28,347 nt of DNA. Origin: a virus. The translations under genes were made by a program, and so were the position numbers. The notes below the pieces were generated by a model. The model searched no databases. It was not told where the DNA came from and worked only from the letters and a program-made list of their open reading frames with translations. The stretch is taken from IMG/VR virus record IMGVR_UViG_3300047477_000310, positions 1 through 28,347 of that record, one strand, 5' to 3'. The first letter of the stretch is position 1; each line of letters starts with the position of its first letter. Of the stretch, positions 8,180 to 14,851 are shown piece by piece.

Positions 8180-8518
8180 TTATATGTCTTCAATTCTAGT
8201 TGTTATACTTATCTCTGGATAGTAGTATAAGATTAAAGTAAAATTTTCAGCTTCTTCATTAAAACCATCTGATCTTATTTTAAAAGTTAATTCACTAGTA
8301 AAATTCTCATCTAAAACAAATAAACCATATTCTTCAGAAGGAATATAATCACTTTCTCTTACGTCTCCAACTATTCTATACGGTATCTTTAAACCTTCTT
8401 TTACATCAGGCCCTAAAGCATTAAGAGTAATAGTAAAAGACTCACCTTCACTAACTTCCGTATGAGAAGAAGTTAGTGCAAAAGTTATATTTAATTTTTT
8501 AGTATCATGTTGTTTCAT
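8180..8518 (-). CDS. Small Calx-beta-like domain protein, 112 aa
   Basis: I place the start at ATG 8518 because AAGGA lies about 6 nt upstream (8524-8528). A longer frame could begin at GTG 8560, but it has no ribosome site and would start inside the inverted repeat of the fibre switch. Residues 9-100 follow the Calx-beta pattern: NITFALTSSHTEVSEGESFT, then IPYRIVGDVRESDY, a FVLDENF turn, and a closing ELTFKIRSDGFNEEAENFTL. Calx-beta and related beta-sandwich domains are common in extracellular and phage adhesion proteins. It lies directly beyond the invertible fibre tip and could cap, chaperone or decorate that fibre. Both arms of the switch leave its ribosome site intact. Confidence 0.7.
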   Translation of the reverse strand: MKQHDTKKLNITFALTSSHTEVSEGESFTITLNALGPDVKEGLKIPYRIVGDVRESDYIPSEEYGLFVLDENFTSELTFKIRSDGFNEEAENFTLILYYYPEISITTRIEDI

Positions 8519-8523
8519 ATAAT

Positions 8524-8528
8524 TCCTT
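8524..8528 (-). promoter_or_regulatory. Ribosome binding site that fixes the Calx-beta start
   Basis: The minus strand reads ATAAGGAATTATATG, placing AAGGA about 6 nt before ATG 8518. It lies outside the inverted repeat (8554-8578), so inversion of the fibre tip would not remove it. Confidence 0.75.
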
Positions 8529-8549
8529 ATATTATTTATTTGTATTTGA

Positions 8550-8777
8550 GGTAACTTCACTCACCAACTTACAGTTGATGAAATGCCCATACACCAAGCG
8601 GAGGCAGATGATTACAACACTGTTGGTGGTACATATGCTAATGGGGATATGCACTACGGAGAACCTGGTTTTGGTACGTTTCAAGGGGTTTGGAAGTCTA
8701 AACCTATTGGTGGAGATCAACCTCACAATAACATTCAACCAAGTATTATAACTCATGTATGGGAAAGAATAGGGTAG
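8550..8777 (+). pseudogene. Silent alternative tail-fibre tip cassette
   Basis: On the plus strand, a frame opens right after a TGA at 8547-8549 and reads GNFTHQLTVDEMPIH, ending in the cap PHNNIQPSIITHVWERIG and a TAG stop at 8775-8777. The active fibre gene encodes GDFTHQLTVEEL and the same 18-residue cap, but the sequence between the two is unrelated (here EADDYNTVGGTYANGDMHYG). There is no start codon before the internal ATG 8583 and no ribosome site, so this is not an independent gene. It is a tip awaiting fusion: inversion between the repeats would join it in frame after residue 1047 of the fibre. It is GC-richer (about 45-48% on counted lines) than the fibre body. Its LTVDEMPxH motif is closer to the usual collar-domain consensus than the active copy. 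Confidence 0.88.
8554..8578 (+). repeat. Left inverted repeat of the fibre-tip switch
   Basis: This 25-bp sequence (begins ACTTCACTCACC, ends ACAGTTGA) is the exact reverse complement of 9019-9043. With one mismatch the identity extends over 30 positions (8549-8578 against 9019-9048). It encodes the FTHQLTV stretch of the collar domain and contains the 13-bp core CAACTTACAGTTG, whose 5-bp arms are symmetric around TAC. Confidence 0.92.
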
Positions 8778-8780
8778 TAG

Positions 8781-11700
8781 TTAGCCAATACGCTCCCATA
8801 CGTGTGTGATTATAGAAGGCTGTATATTGTTGTGAGGTACATCTCCACCTGAAACGTCAGTATTATGAATATAGTAGACCACACTATTATTATCCCAATC
8901 TGTGCTATGTGAACCTAGGCCATTCTGTGGATTAGGGTCTCTTGGAACGTCACCTGTTGTTGTAGAATTTTCTGGATAGTAGTAATCTTTAAATGGGTGA
9001 TTATGACTCGCCAACTCCTCAACTGTAAGTTGGTGAGTGAAGTCACCTACTTTATTTCCAGCAGCTTCTAAATCTAAACCTGAAGGTTTATTTAAACTAG
9101 GGTCAGTTTTCTCTGAGAAAGTAGAGCCTTCTGCACTGATTATTACTCGACCTGGACCATATCGTCTCCAGACACTATCAGGCCAATTCAATACAAGTTT
9201 AGGATTTCTTCCATCAGTTGTATTCATATATATAGATCCAATAGGATACGTACTATCTAAAATAGCTGCTGACATCTCTTGAATTTTACTTGATAACATA
9301 CTCAAAGTAACTACATCGCTACCTCTATTGGTTAAATCATCATTTTCTAAATCTGCAAATTCTTTAGGAATTCTAAATTTCTCTATACCATCAATCCTAA
9401 ATACAATATCACTTCCATTTTGAGAATCAATATTACGTTCAGCAAACATACCAGTATCACCATCTGGAGCACCTGAAGTACTTGAGAAAGCATAGCCGCC
9501 TGTTTCATCACCATTGCCACTTGGACTTCCTTTCCCTGCTATGTATTTAGCAGCAGATACTTTACCATTAGTACCTAATTTAACTTCGTTACTAGATAAT
9601 AATAACCCATCTGTATTTCTAGTATCTTCTATATCAGAATCACCTATAATGAAGTTACTATCGTTAGTAATCTTTACATTATTACCAAATTCAACTGTTC
9701 CATCAAATCTAGAGTTAGCTACTGGGTTAGTTTGTAACATATTGTTAAAACGTAATTCTGTTTTAACTTCTAAATTATTGACAATTAATTCTTCGTAATC
9801 AGCTGATTCAGTTACTTCTAATCTTTTTACAGTAATGTCATCAGCATCTATTTCTTTAAATTTAGTATAGTCTTTAAACTCAACTGGTTTGTTAAAAATT
9901 AAGTCATTAGTAAATTCAGTTAAACCATTAACAGTTAATTTATGATTAGCAGGTATTATTACGTTTCCAGTAAAACCAGCACTAGTAGTTATATCGCCTT
10001 TAGCAATAAATTCTTTAGCAGTTACTTTACCATAATTTAATGTAGTGTCAGATACAGAGTAAGAATTAACTACAACTAATCCTGAATTAGATTGAACGAT
10101 AGTTGATAAATTACCTAGTTCATCTCTTTGTGATAATATTTTATTTGTAGAATTTAAAATAATACCTTTAGCTAGTTCTTCATCAAAATTAATTACTACG
10201 TTTTCAACTACAGTGTTATTACAATAAATATCTGATTTCGGTACTGTTTGTAAATTCGTAACACCTTGAGAGAAAGGATAACCTGACTTAATGAAATAAG
10301 TATCACGTTTAGTTTCTACATATAAGTCAGTAGGCTCTACTACATCTGCTATGTAACTGCCTTGAGGTGTTGAAGTATAAATATATTGTCTATTGTCTAA
10401 TGATAAACCTGTTAGTCTTCCGTTGTTTTTAAAATTAACGGAATTACTAGATTTAATATTTAGTTGATCATCATAATTAATATAATCGTAAGTACTTGAT
10501 TCATGATCATCTGTATTGAATACAATCTTTTGATCTGCTGATAAATGAATCTCTTCAGCGTCGATATGTTGTGCTTCTAAGTCACTAGTAAATACTTTAA
10601 CATCGAAATGTACGTCAGATGCTCCAGTTGATGTGCCTACGTCATCTGTTTTAAAATGAAGTCCATCATTTTCTTTTACGATATCAATTAGACTTGGAGA
10701 ACCAAAAGAAATTTTAGCGCCATTGTCGATGGTTAATGTATCTTTAATTAGAGAGAAGGAAAATTCAGAATCATAACTAAGGAGTTTAGCTTTATCGTCA
10801 TCTGAAGCTACACCGCCAACTATTCTCTTACGAGTTAATTGTAATACACCTAATTGACTATCATCTTCTGACTTTAATGTTAATTTTAAAGCTCTGTTAG
10901 TATTTGAACTAATATAATTAGTATCTACAAATGAATGATCATTTACACTGATTGCTCTTTTATTTTGAGGAGTTAGAAACTTAACACCATCTTTAGAAAT
11001 ACTATCAATCCATAAACAATTATCTGATTGATTAAAATACATCTTATGTCCTGATGCATATTCACCAAATACTAACTTAACGCTATTTGCATTTAAGTTA
11101 TTTTTTCTACTGCCTGAATCCGTAGATGCTAATAATAAATCACCTAATATAGCATTGTTATAAATATTAGGGTCATTAACGAAACCTTCTCTATTTATGT
11201 ATTGTGGGTGATCGTAATTAAGCTTGTCTGATACTTTATAGTTAATTAACGCATTACCGTTTCCATCATATGTATTTTCATATAAGCCTAGTAATGCTCC
11301 ATGATTAATGTTATTCCCACCATTTGTTCCATGATCATGAGAATAGAATAAACGATAAATACTTTCTAATAAAGCTCCTATTGAAGAGTTAGCTACATAT
11401 AGTTTAACTTCAGTTGTTGCTATTGTTTCTGTAGTATTAAATCTAAAATAAGAAGTAGTAATAGAAGGAGTAGTTATTTCTATTCTTTGTCCATTCGTAT
11501 CATATACTGCTACATACTTATTTAAATCAGTTGGGTTATTATTTATTACGTTTTTTATAAACGTAGAACACATGTTTTTAAAATTGTAGCCAGATACTGT
11601 TATTTGAGTTCCTGATGTGCTGTAAGTAAATGTATTGATAATAGAGTTATCAAATTGTTTATGTTGTAAGATATTATATCTTAACTCAAAAGGCCAATTA

Positions 11701-12182
11701 CTATCGTCATCTATGCTAGTAGTATTATAACCTTTGTAAGTAATAGTTAATGCTTCATTAGTTTCAGGAGCTTTACCAAATACTACTTTTTTATCTACGA
11801 ATGTAAAATCTGTAGGGTTATCTAAAATACCATTAGTCTTATAAGTATAAGTAGTAGCTGGTACTGTTTGATTAATAACAGAAACAGTGTTTAAATCAGC
11901 AATTACTAAAGATGGAAATAAATCTAAAGACGCTTCTTGGGAGTTTCTTGGAAAATATAAGTTTTGTGTGAAGTTACTTATTAATCCTTTATTAGGCACA
12001 TATTCTTTAATATATTTATTATCTAAATTACCTATACTTGAATTTACAGATGCGTTTACTTGGTCATCCTGATAGAGTAAGTCTTCTATTTCTGTAAATG
12101 CTTCATCAACTTCTGTAGCTAAATTTTCTACTTGATTGACTATATTTGTTCCTTGTGGAGTATGTTCAAAATATCTACTCAT
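8781..12182 (-). CDS. Long tail fibre with C-terminal collar domain and switchable tip, 1,133 aa
   Basis: The start is ATG 12182 with AGG about 7 nt upstream. An N-terminal attachment region (MSRYFEHTPQGTNIVNQVEN) leads into a short helical part and a long shaft. Around residues 640-880 there are beta-helix-like repeats such as VEFKDYTKFKEIDADDITVK. A chaperone-like or shaft region with SSTSGAPDGDTGMFAE follows near residue 905. From about residue 973 comes a phage collar-type domain: STYPIGSIYMNTTDG, VWRRYGPGRVII, THQLTVEELASHNH and the cap PHNNIQPSIITHVWERIG. The segment between LTVEEL and the cap (residues about 1057-1115) is the likely receptor-contacting loop and is exactly what the invertible segment exchanges. 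GC content rises at the tip (25 of 60 at 8881-8940). The fibre role is well supported; the receptor is unknown. Confidence 0.9.
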   Translation of the reverse strand: MSRYFEHTPQGTNIVNQVENLATEVDEAFTEIEDLLYQDDQVNASVNSSIGNLDNKYIKEYVPNKGLISNFTQNLYFPRNSQEASLDLFPSLVIADLNTVSVINQTVPATTYTYKTNGILDNPTDFTFVDKKVVFGKAPETNEALTITYKGYNTTSIDDDSNWPFELRYNILQHKQFDNSIINTFTYSTSGTQITVSGYNFKNMCSTFIKNVINNNPTDLNKYVAVYDTNGQRIEITTPSITTSYFRFNTTETIATTEVKLYVANSSIGALLESIYRLFYSHDHGTNGGNNINHGALLGLYENTYDGNGNALINYKVSDKLNYDHPQYINREGFVNDPNIYNNAILGDLLLASTDSGSRKNNLNANSVKLVFGEYASGHKMYFNQSDNCLWIDSISKDGVKFLTPQNKRAISVNDHSFVDTNYISSNTNRALKLTLKSEDDSQLGVLQLTRKRIVGGVASDDDKAKLLSYDSEFSFSLIKDTLTIDNGAKISFGSPSLIDIVKENDGLHFKTDDVGTSTGASDVHFDVKVFTSDLEAQHIDAEEIHLSADQKIVFNTDDHESSTYDYINYDDQLNIKSSNSVNFKNNGRLTGLSLDNRQYIYTSTPQGSYIADVVEPTDLYVETKRDTYFIKSGYPFSQGVTNLQTVPKSDIYCNNTVVENVVINFDEELAKGIILNSTNKILSQRDELGNLSTIVQSNSGLVVVNSYSVSDTTLNYGKVTAKEFIAKGDITTSAGFTGNVIIPANHKLTVNGLTEFTNDLIFNKPVEFKDYTKFKEIDADDITVKRLEVTESADYEELIVNNLEVKTELRFNNMLQTNPVANSRFDGTVEFGNNVKITNDSNFIIGDSDIEDTRNTDGLLLSSNEVKLGTNGKVSAAKYIAGKGSPSGNGDETGGYAFSSTSGAPDGDTGMFAERNIDSQNGSDIVFRIDGIEKFRIPKEFADLENDDLTNRGSDVVTLSMLSSKIQEMSAAILDSTYPIGSIYMNTTDGRNPKLVLNWPDSVWRRYGPGRVIISAEGSTFSEKTDPSLNKPSGLDLEAAGNKVGDFTHQLTVEELASHNHPFKDYYYPENSTTTGDVPRDPNPQNGLGSHSTDWDNNSVVYYIHNTDVSGGDVPHNNIQPSIITHVWERIG
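9019..9043 (-). repeat. Right inverted repeat of the fibre-tip switch
   Basis: It is the exact reverse complement of 8554-8578 and lies inside the active fibre gene, covering codons for the FTHQLTV part of the collar domain from residue 1048. Recombination with the left repeat keeps the reading frame because both copies sit at the same codon phase. Confidence 0.92.
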
Positions 12183-12192
12183 TTTAAAACCT

Positions 12193-12278
12193 TTAAATTA
12201 AACTCATTTTAAATTGTAATCTTAAGCCCTTAGTCATGCCTACTCTAACTAGTCTAGCATTTTCTTGGACATCTGTTT
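12193..12278 (-). other. Out-of-frame C-terminal continuation of the 205-aa gene
   Basis: Just before the apparent stop of the 205-aa gene, the +1 frame opens and reads TDVQENARLVRVGMTKGLRL and a few more residues to a TAA at 12193-12195, 10 nt before the next start. This spacing matches other gene junctions here, whereas the apparent 71-nt gap does not. Removing one A from the AAA run at 12276-12278 (TTT on the plus strand) would fuse the frames after EPMYIYI and give a 225-aa protein. Confidence 0.75.
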
Positions 12279-12871
12279 ATGTATATGTACATAGGTTCAT
12301 ATAGAGTATTACTAGTTTCTGATTCTTTATAGTTATAAACAAATAATGATTGTTTAAAAATACCAGTTAATCTAGCTACACTTGTTTTACTTTCTTCAAA
12401 TATAGATTGATATAAACGTAGATCATTTGTAGTTAAAATACGACCAGTAATACCTTTAGAGGATATAGCTGCTGTTTCAATTAAATTAATAGGATATATT
12501 TGACTTGTTAAGTAATAGACTGAAGGATCTGAGATTACTTTTGTTTGTTTCTTTTTAGTTTCAATATTATCAATAATAACTTCGACTTCAAAAGTTCTCT
12601 CAGTATATACTTCATCTTCAGGATCTGGGTATCTATAAAGATAATCATTTATCTTCTCTAGTACGACAGTAGACCCATTAATTTGATAGACTAATATAGG
12701 TGCTCCATTTCTATCACCTACAGTAACAACTGTTAAATAGATGTAACCAGATTCTTTAGAGGAGAAGAAATTAATTAAATCAAAGATTGGTCTTGTTTTA
12801 TATCTATTTTTTGCAGGATTCGCTTTATCTATTAACTCTGTTGTTAAGGAATTCGTTAGTCTTATTTTCAT
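12254..12871 (-). CDS. Unknown baseplate/fibre-attachment protein, 205 aa, apparent frameshift near its end
   Basis: It starts at ATG 12871 (MKIRLTNSLTTELIDKANPA) with a weak purine-rich ribosome site and follows the 377-aa gene by 21 nt. The protein is beta-rich with basic patches, no membrane segment and no recognised family. It ends YINRCPRKC in the sequence as given, but this Arg/Cys-rich tail looks unnatural, and a better C-terminus continues in the +1 frame to 12193. The full product was probably 225 aa. It sits immediately before the long fibre gene, so a fibre-attachment role is possible. Whether the frameshift is a mutation, a sequence error or programmed cannot be decided here. Confidence 0.65.
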   Translation of the reverse strand: MKIRLTNSLTTELIDKANPAKNRYKTRPIFDLINFFSSKESGYIYLTVVTVGDRNGAPILVYQINGSTVVLEKINDYLYRYPDPEDEVYTERTFEVEVIIDNIETKKKQTKVISDPSVYYLTSQIYPINLIETAAISSKGITGRILTTNDLRLYQSIFEESKTSVARLTGIFKQSLFVYNYKESETSNTLYEPMYIYINRCPRKC

Positions 12872-12892
12872 AATTAATCTCTATTAATTTAT

Positions 12893-14026
12893 TTATTGTG
12901 GGCCGGGCCCATGCTCTTGTAAGGAGAGTAATGAGAGTAATGAGGGTCTTTCAAAGTTATAAGTATTTTTTTCTATCTCTTTTACAATATAAATTGAACT
13001 ATATCTGGAAGGATAGACGACAATATTATTACTACTTAAATGGTCACCTATAATACTAGAATCATAGTTAGAACTGCCTAATCGTATGTCTTCTATATTA
13101 GAGACATAATCATCCACTAATATTTCTTCACCCCAATTGAGTTCTATTACTACGTTTGTATTCTTTGGAATAAACAGTTTGTAGTTACTTGCTAGTCTTA
13201 TTCCATCCACCTTCACATTATCTAAACCACTAAAAATATAAATATTGTCTATTGAAGATAAAACATAAAGCCCATCTAATAACTTTAGGCTTATATTACC
13301 TTTATCTGCATTATTTAAGAATTTATAATAAGTCGAGTTTGTCTCTGTTAAAGACAGATAACCTTTTTTATCTACTATAATTGGATCAATATTGAAGATA
13401 CCAATAACTGATGCAATGTTCTCAGAGCCTTCAGAAAACCTGAGATAAACATTGCCCTCTATATAATCAACTATAACCCCATTAGAGGAGGTGTCTATAA
13501 TTTGAAGAACTCCGTTGTTACTTATAGTATAAAAAATAGAAGAGGTCTTTGATATACCTCCGAAATTAAAACTAAAGCAACGATAAGAATTAGACATAAA
13601 AGAGTCTTGGGTTAGAGTCTCTACAGAAGGTTGTATATAGCTACCGTAAGTAGTATCGTCCCTTAAGTAAATATAAGAATCTCCGTTGAAAAGAAGTAAT
13701 TCTGTATCCACTATGTGTCTATTAGGAAGTGGCCTTTGCTTTAAAAATTTATATTCACTACCTATTTTTGATAAGAAGTAATACTTACTGTCACTAGGCA
13801 CAGACTCACTGTTAATAGACTCTTCTACGTTAACTGAGCCACACACATCTGAACAAATAAATACCCTGTCATCAGTAGTATTTATTCCTTCTTTAAGTAA
13901 GAGACTGTCCTCTATGACTATCCCTGAGCTCTGACTAATTGTTTCTTTAATGTGTTCATTCTCAATATTATTGAATATCTCAGATTCTGGTTGTTTAACT
14001 CTTAAATTATATTGTTTATGTAACAT
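12893..14026 (-). CDS. Unknown tail/baseplate protein, 377 aa
   Basis: The start is ATG 14026, preceded by AAGGAG about 8 nt upstream, and it overlaps the stop of the upstream gene as TAATG. The protein is beta-rich throughout (for example VDTELLLFNGDSYIYLRDD, IDNIYIFSGLDNVKVDG). Two cysteines occur close together near residue 60 (FICSDVCGS). There are no membrane segments or enzyme motifs and no family is recognised. The C-terminus ends LLSLQEHGPGPQ, encoded by an unusual GC-rich palindrome. Its place between baseplate wedge genes and the long fibre suggests a peripheral baseplate component. Confidence 0.65.
   Translation of the reverse strand: MLHKQYNLRVKQPESEIFNNIENEHIKETISQSSGIVIEDSLLLKEGINTTDDRVFICSDVCGSVNVEESINSESVPSDSKYYFLSKIGSEYKFLKQRPLPNRHIVDTELLLFNGDSYIYLRDDTTYGSYIQPSVETLTQDSFMSNSYRCFSFNFGGISKTSSIFYTISNNGVLQIIDTSSNGVIVDYIEGNVYLRFSEGSENIASVIGIFNIDPIIVDKKGYLSLTETNSTYYKFLNNADKGNISLKLLDGLYVLSSIDNIYIFSGLDNVKVDGIRLASNYKLFIPKNTNVVIELNWGEEILVDDYVSNIEDIRLGSSNYDSSIIGDHLSSNNIVVYPSRYSSIYIVKEIEKNTYNFERPSLLSLLSLQEHGPGPQ
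12900..12910. repeat. GC-only palindrome at a gene end
   Basis: GGGCCGGGCCC (11 of 11 G or C) has symmetric GGGCC/GGCCC arms and lies at the last codons of the 377-aa gene, in a genome where lines of 60 nt often have fewer than 20 G or C. There is no run of T after it on the minus strand within the usual distance, so a terminator is not supported. Confidence 0.6.
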
Positions 14027-14670
14027 TAAATAATCTCCTTATTTTTAATAATATTGGATATGTTAATATTACTAAATAATTTAGAATCCAAAGTAATGTT
14101 AGTTTGAAAATTCAAAGAAATAAATTGAACCATTAATTTAGTTGAACTTGTAGGTTCAAAATAAATGAAATTATTTTCATCTACCACTTTGTTTATTTCT
14201 TGATTAGAGTTAGTATCATACAATATAGTACTAGATATTAATGTATCTATTGAAGATATTCCATTAAAGAGAGAATTAGGATCTGCAATTTCTTTAGAAA
14301 TCCTAATAGGGGACTTATTAGCATCTACTGATAAAGTAACAGTATTGTTAAAATCTTGTAGAAGATAAGCAGGAAGGTATTGAAGATTTTCATAACCTGT
14401 AAATAAAGTAACATTACATTCATTAGATAATAATGTTAATACATCAGATATATAATAATCTGTTATATTATATTCATCACTATTAATTCTGAGCCAACCA
14501 TTTTTTAATGATACTCTGAAATTTGCTTGTATATTAAAACAAGGAATTTGTCTATCTTTATTAAGAGATAGACATTCTTTTTCAGTATAAGTATAAGGCT
14601 TATATCTTGCTGTAGGTATATCAAGTTCTATAGTTTTATCCTTATAGAAGCCTTCTTTAGTTAAGAACAT
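14026..14670 (-). CDS. Unknown baseplate-region protein, 214 aa
   Basis: It starts at ATG 14670, 1 nt after the stop of the 59-aa gene, with GGAG about 9 nt upstream inside that gene. The first residues (MFLTKEGFYKDKTIELDIPT) do not form a signal peptide. The rest is beta-rich with many Asn, Ser and Thr, and ends INISNIIKNKEII. No family, membrane segment or catalytic motif is visible. Tight coupling to its neighbours suggests a stoichiometric baseplate part, but this is inference. Confidence 0.6.
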   Translation of the reverse strand: MFLTKEGFYKDKTIELDIPTARYKPYTYTEKECLSLNKDRQIPCFNIQANFRVSLKNGWLRINSDEYNITDYYISDVLTLLSNECNVTLFTGYENLQYLPAYLLQDFNNTVTLSVDANKSPIRISKEIADPNSLFNGISSIDTLISSTILYDTNSNQEINKVVDENNFIYFEPTSSTKLMVQFISLNFQTNITLDSKLFSNINISNIIKNKEII

Positions 14671-14671
14671 A

Positions 14672-14851
14672 TTAAACTGTCTCCGTTAAATCAACTATTT
14701 CTTGATAATCTTTACTGTCATTTGAATAATAGATATTATACATATAATCAGACAGTAGAACTACAGATTGAGTAGATGAATCGTATTCGTATGCTTGTGG
14801 TGTTGTTAATTGAATTTGATATTTAACTGGACTTACTTTTTCATTAATCAT
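14672..14851 (-). CDS. Small baseplate-region protein, 59 aa
   Basis: The frame ATG 14851 to TAA 14672-14674 encodes 59 residues starting MINEKVSPVKYQIQLTTPQA and ending DLTETV. It fills exactly the space between the 741-aa gene (8-nt overlap) and the 214-aa gene (1-nt gap). A GAGAG-like ribosome site lies upstream of the start. Composition (acidic, Tyr/Asn/Ser-rich) matches its neighbours. Without it there would be an unusual 173-nt gap. Function unknown. Confidence 0.75.
   Translation of the reverse strand: MINEKVSPVKYQIQLTTPQAYEYDSSTQSVVLLSDYMYNIYYSNDSKDYQEIVDLTETV

Larger units (their letters stand above)
8554..9043. mobile_element. Predicted invertible DNA segment switching the tail-fibre tip
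   Basis: The segment is bounded by perfect 25-bp inverted repeats and holds two convergent tip sequences whose stop codons are 3 nt apart (8777 and 8781). In the present orientation the fibre is 1,133 aa with an 86-residue tip after the crossover; inverted, it would be about 1,120 aa with a 73-residue tip. Phage tail-fibre inversion switches (Mu G, P1 C segments) are well known and depend on Gin/Cin serine recombinases. Here the segment is far smaller, the repeats do not resemble the Gin/Hin family sites as I know them, and no recombinase gene is present in the window. Inversion itself is inferred. Confidence 0.85.

Noticed and set aside
8519-8560. Longer N-terminus for the Calx-beta-like gene starting at GTG 8560
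   Set aside because: It has no ribosome site and begins inside the inverted repeat, whereas ATG 8518 has AAGGA at proper distance.
8532-8756. Minus-strand open frame opposite the silent tip
   Set aside because: It is the antisense shadow of the alternative tip; the plus-strand frame has clear similarity to the active fibre tip.
8554-9043. Diversity-generating retroelement as the explanation of the variable tip
   Set aside because: There is no reverse transcriptase, no template repeat with adenine-specific changes, and the two tips differ wholly and not at scattered adenines.
9037-9798. Plus-strand open frames inside the fibre gene (9037-9282, 9514-9798)
   Set aside because: They lie opposite a well-supported gene, lack ribosome sites and show no protein-like motifs.
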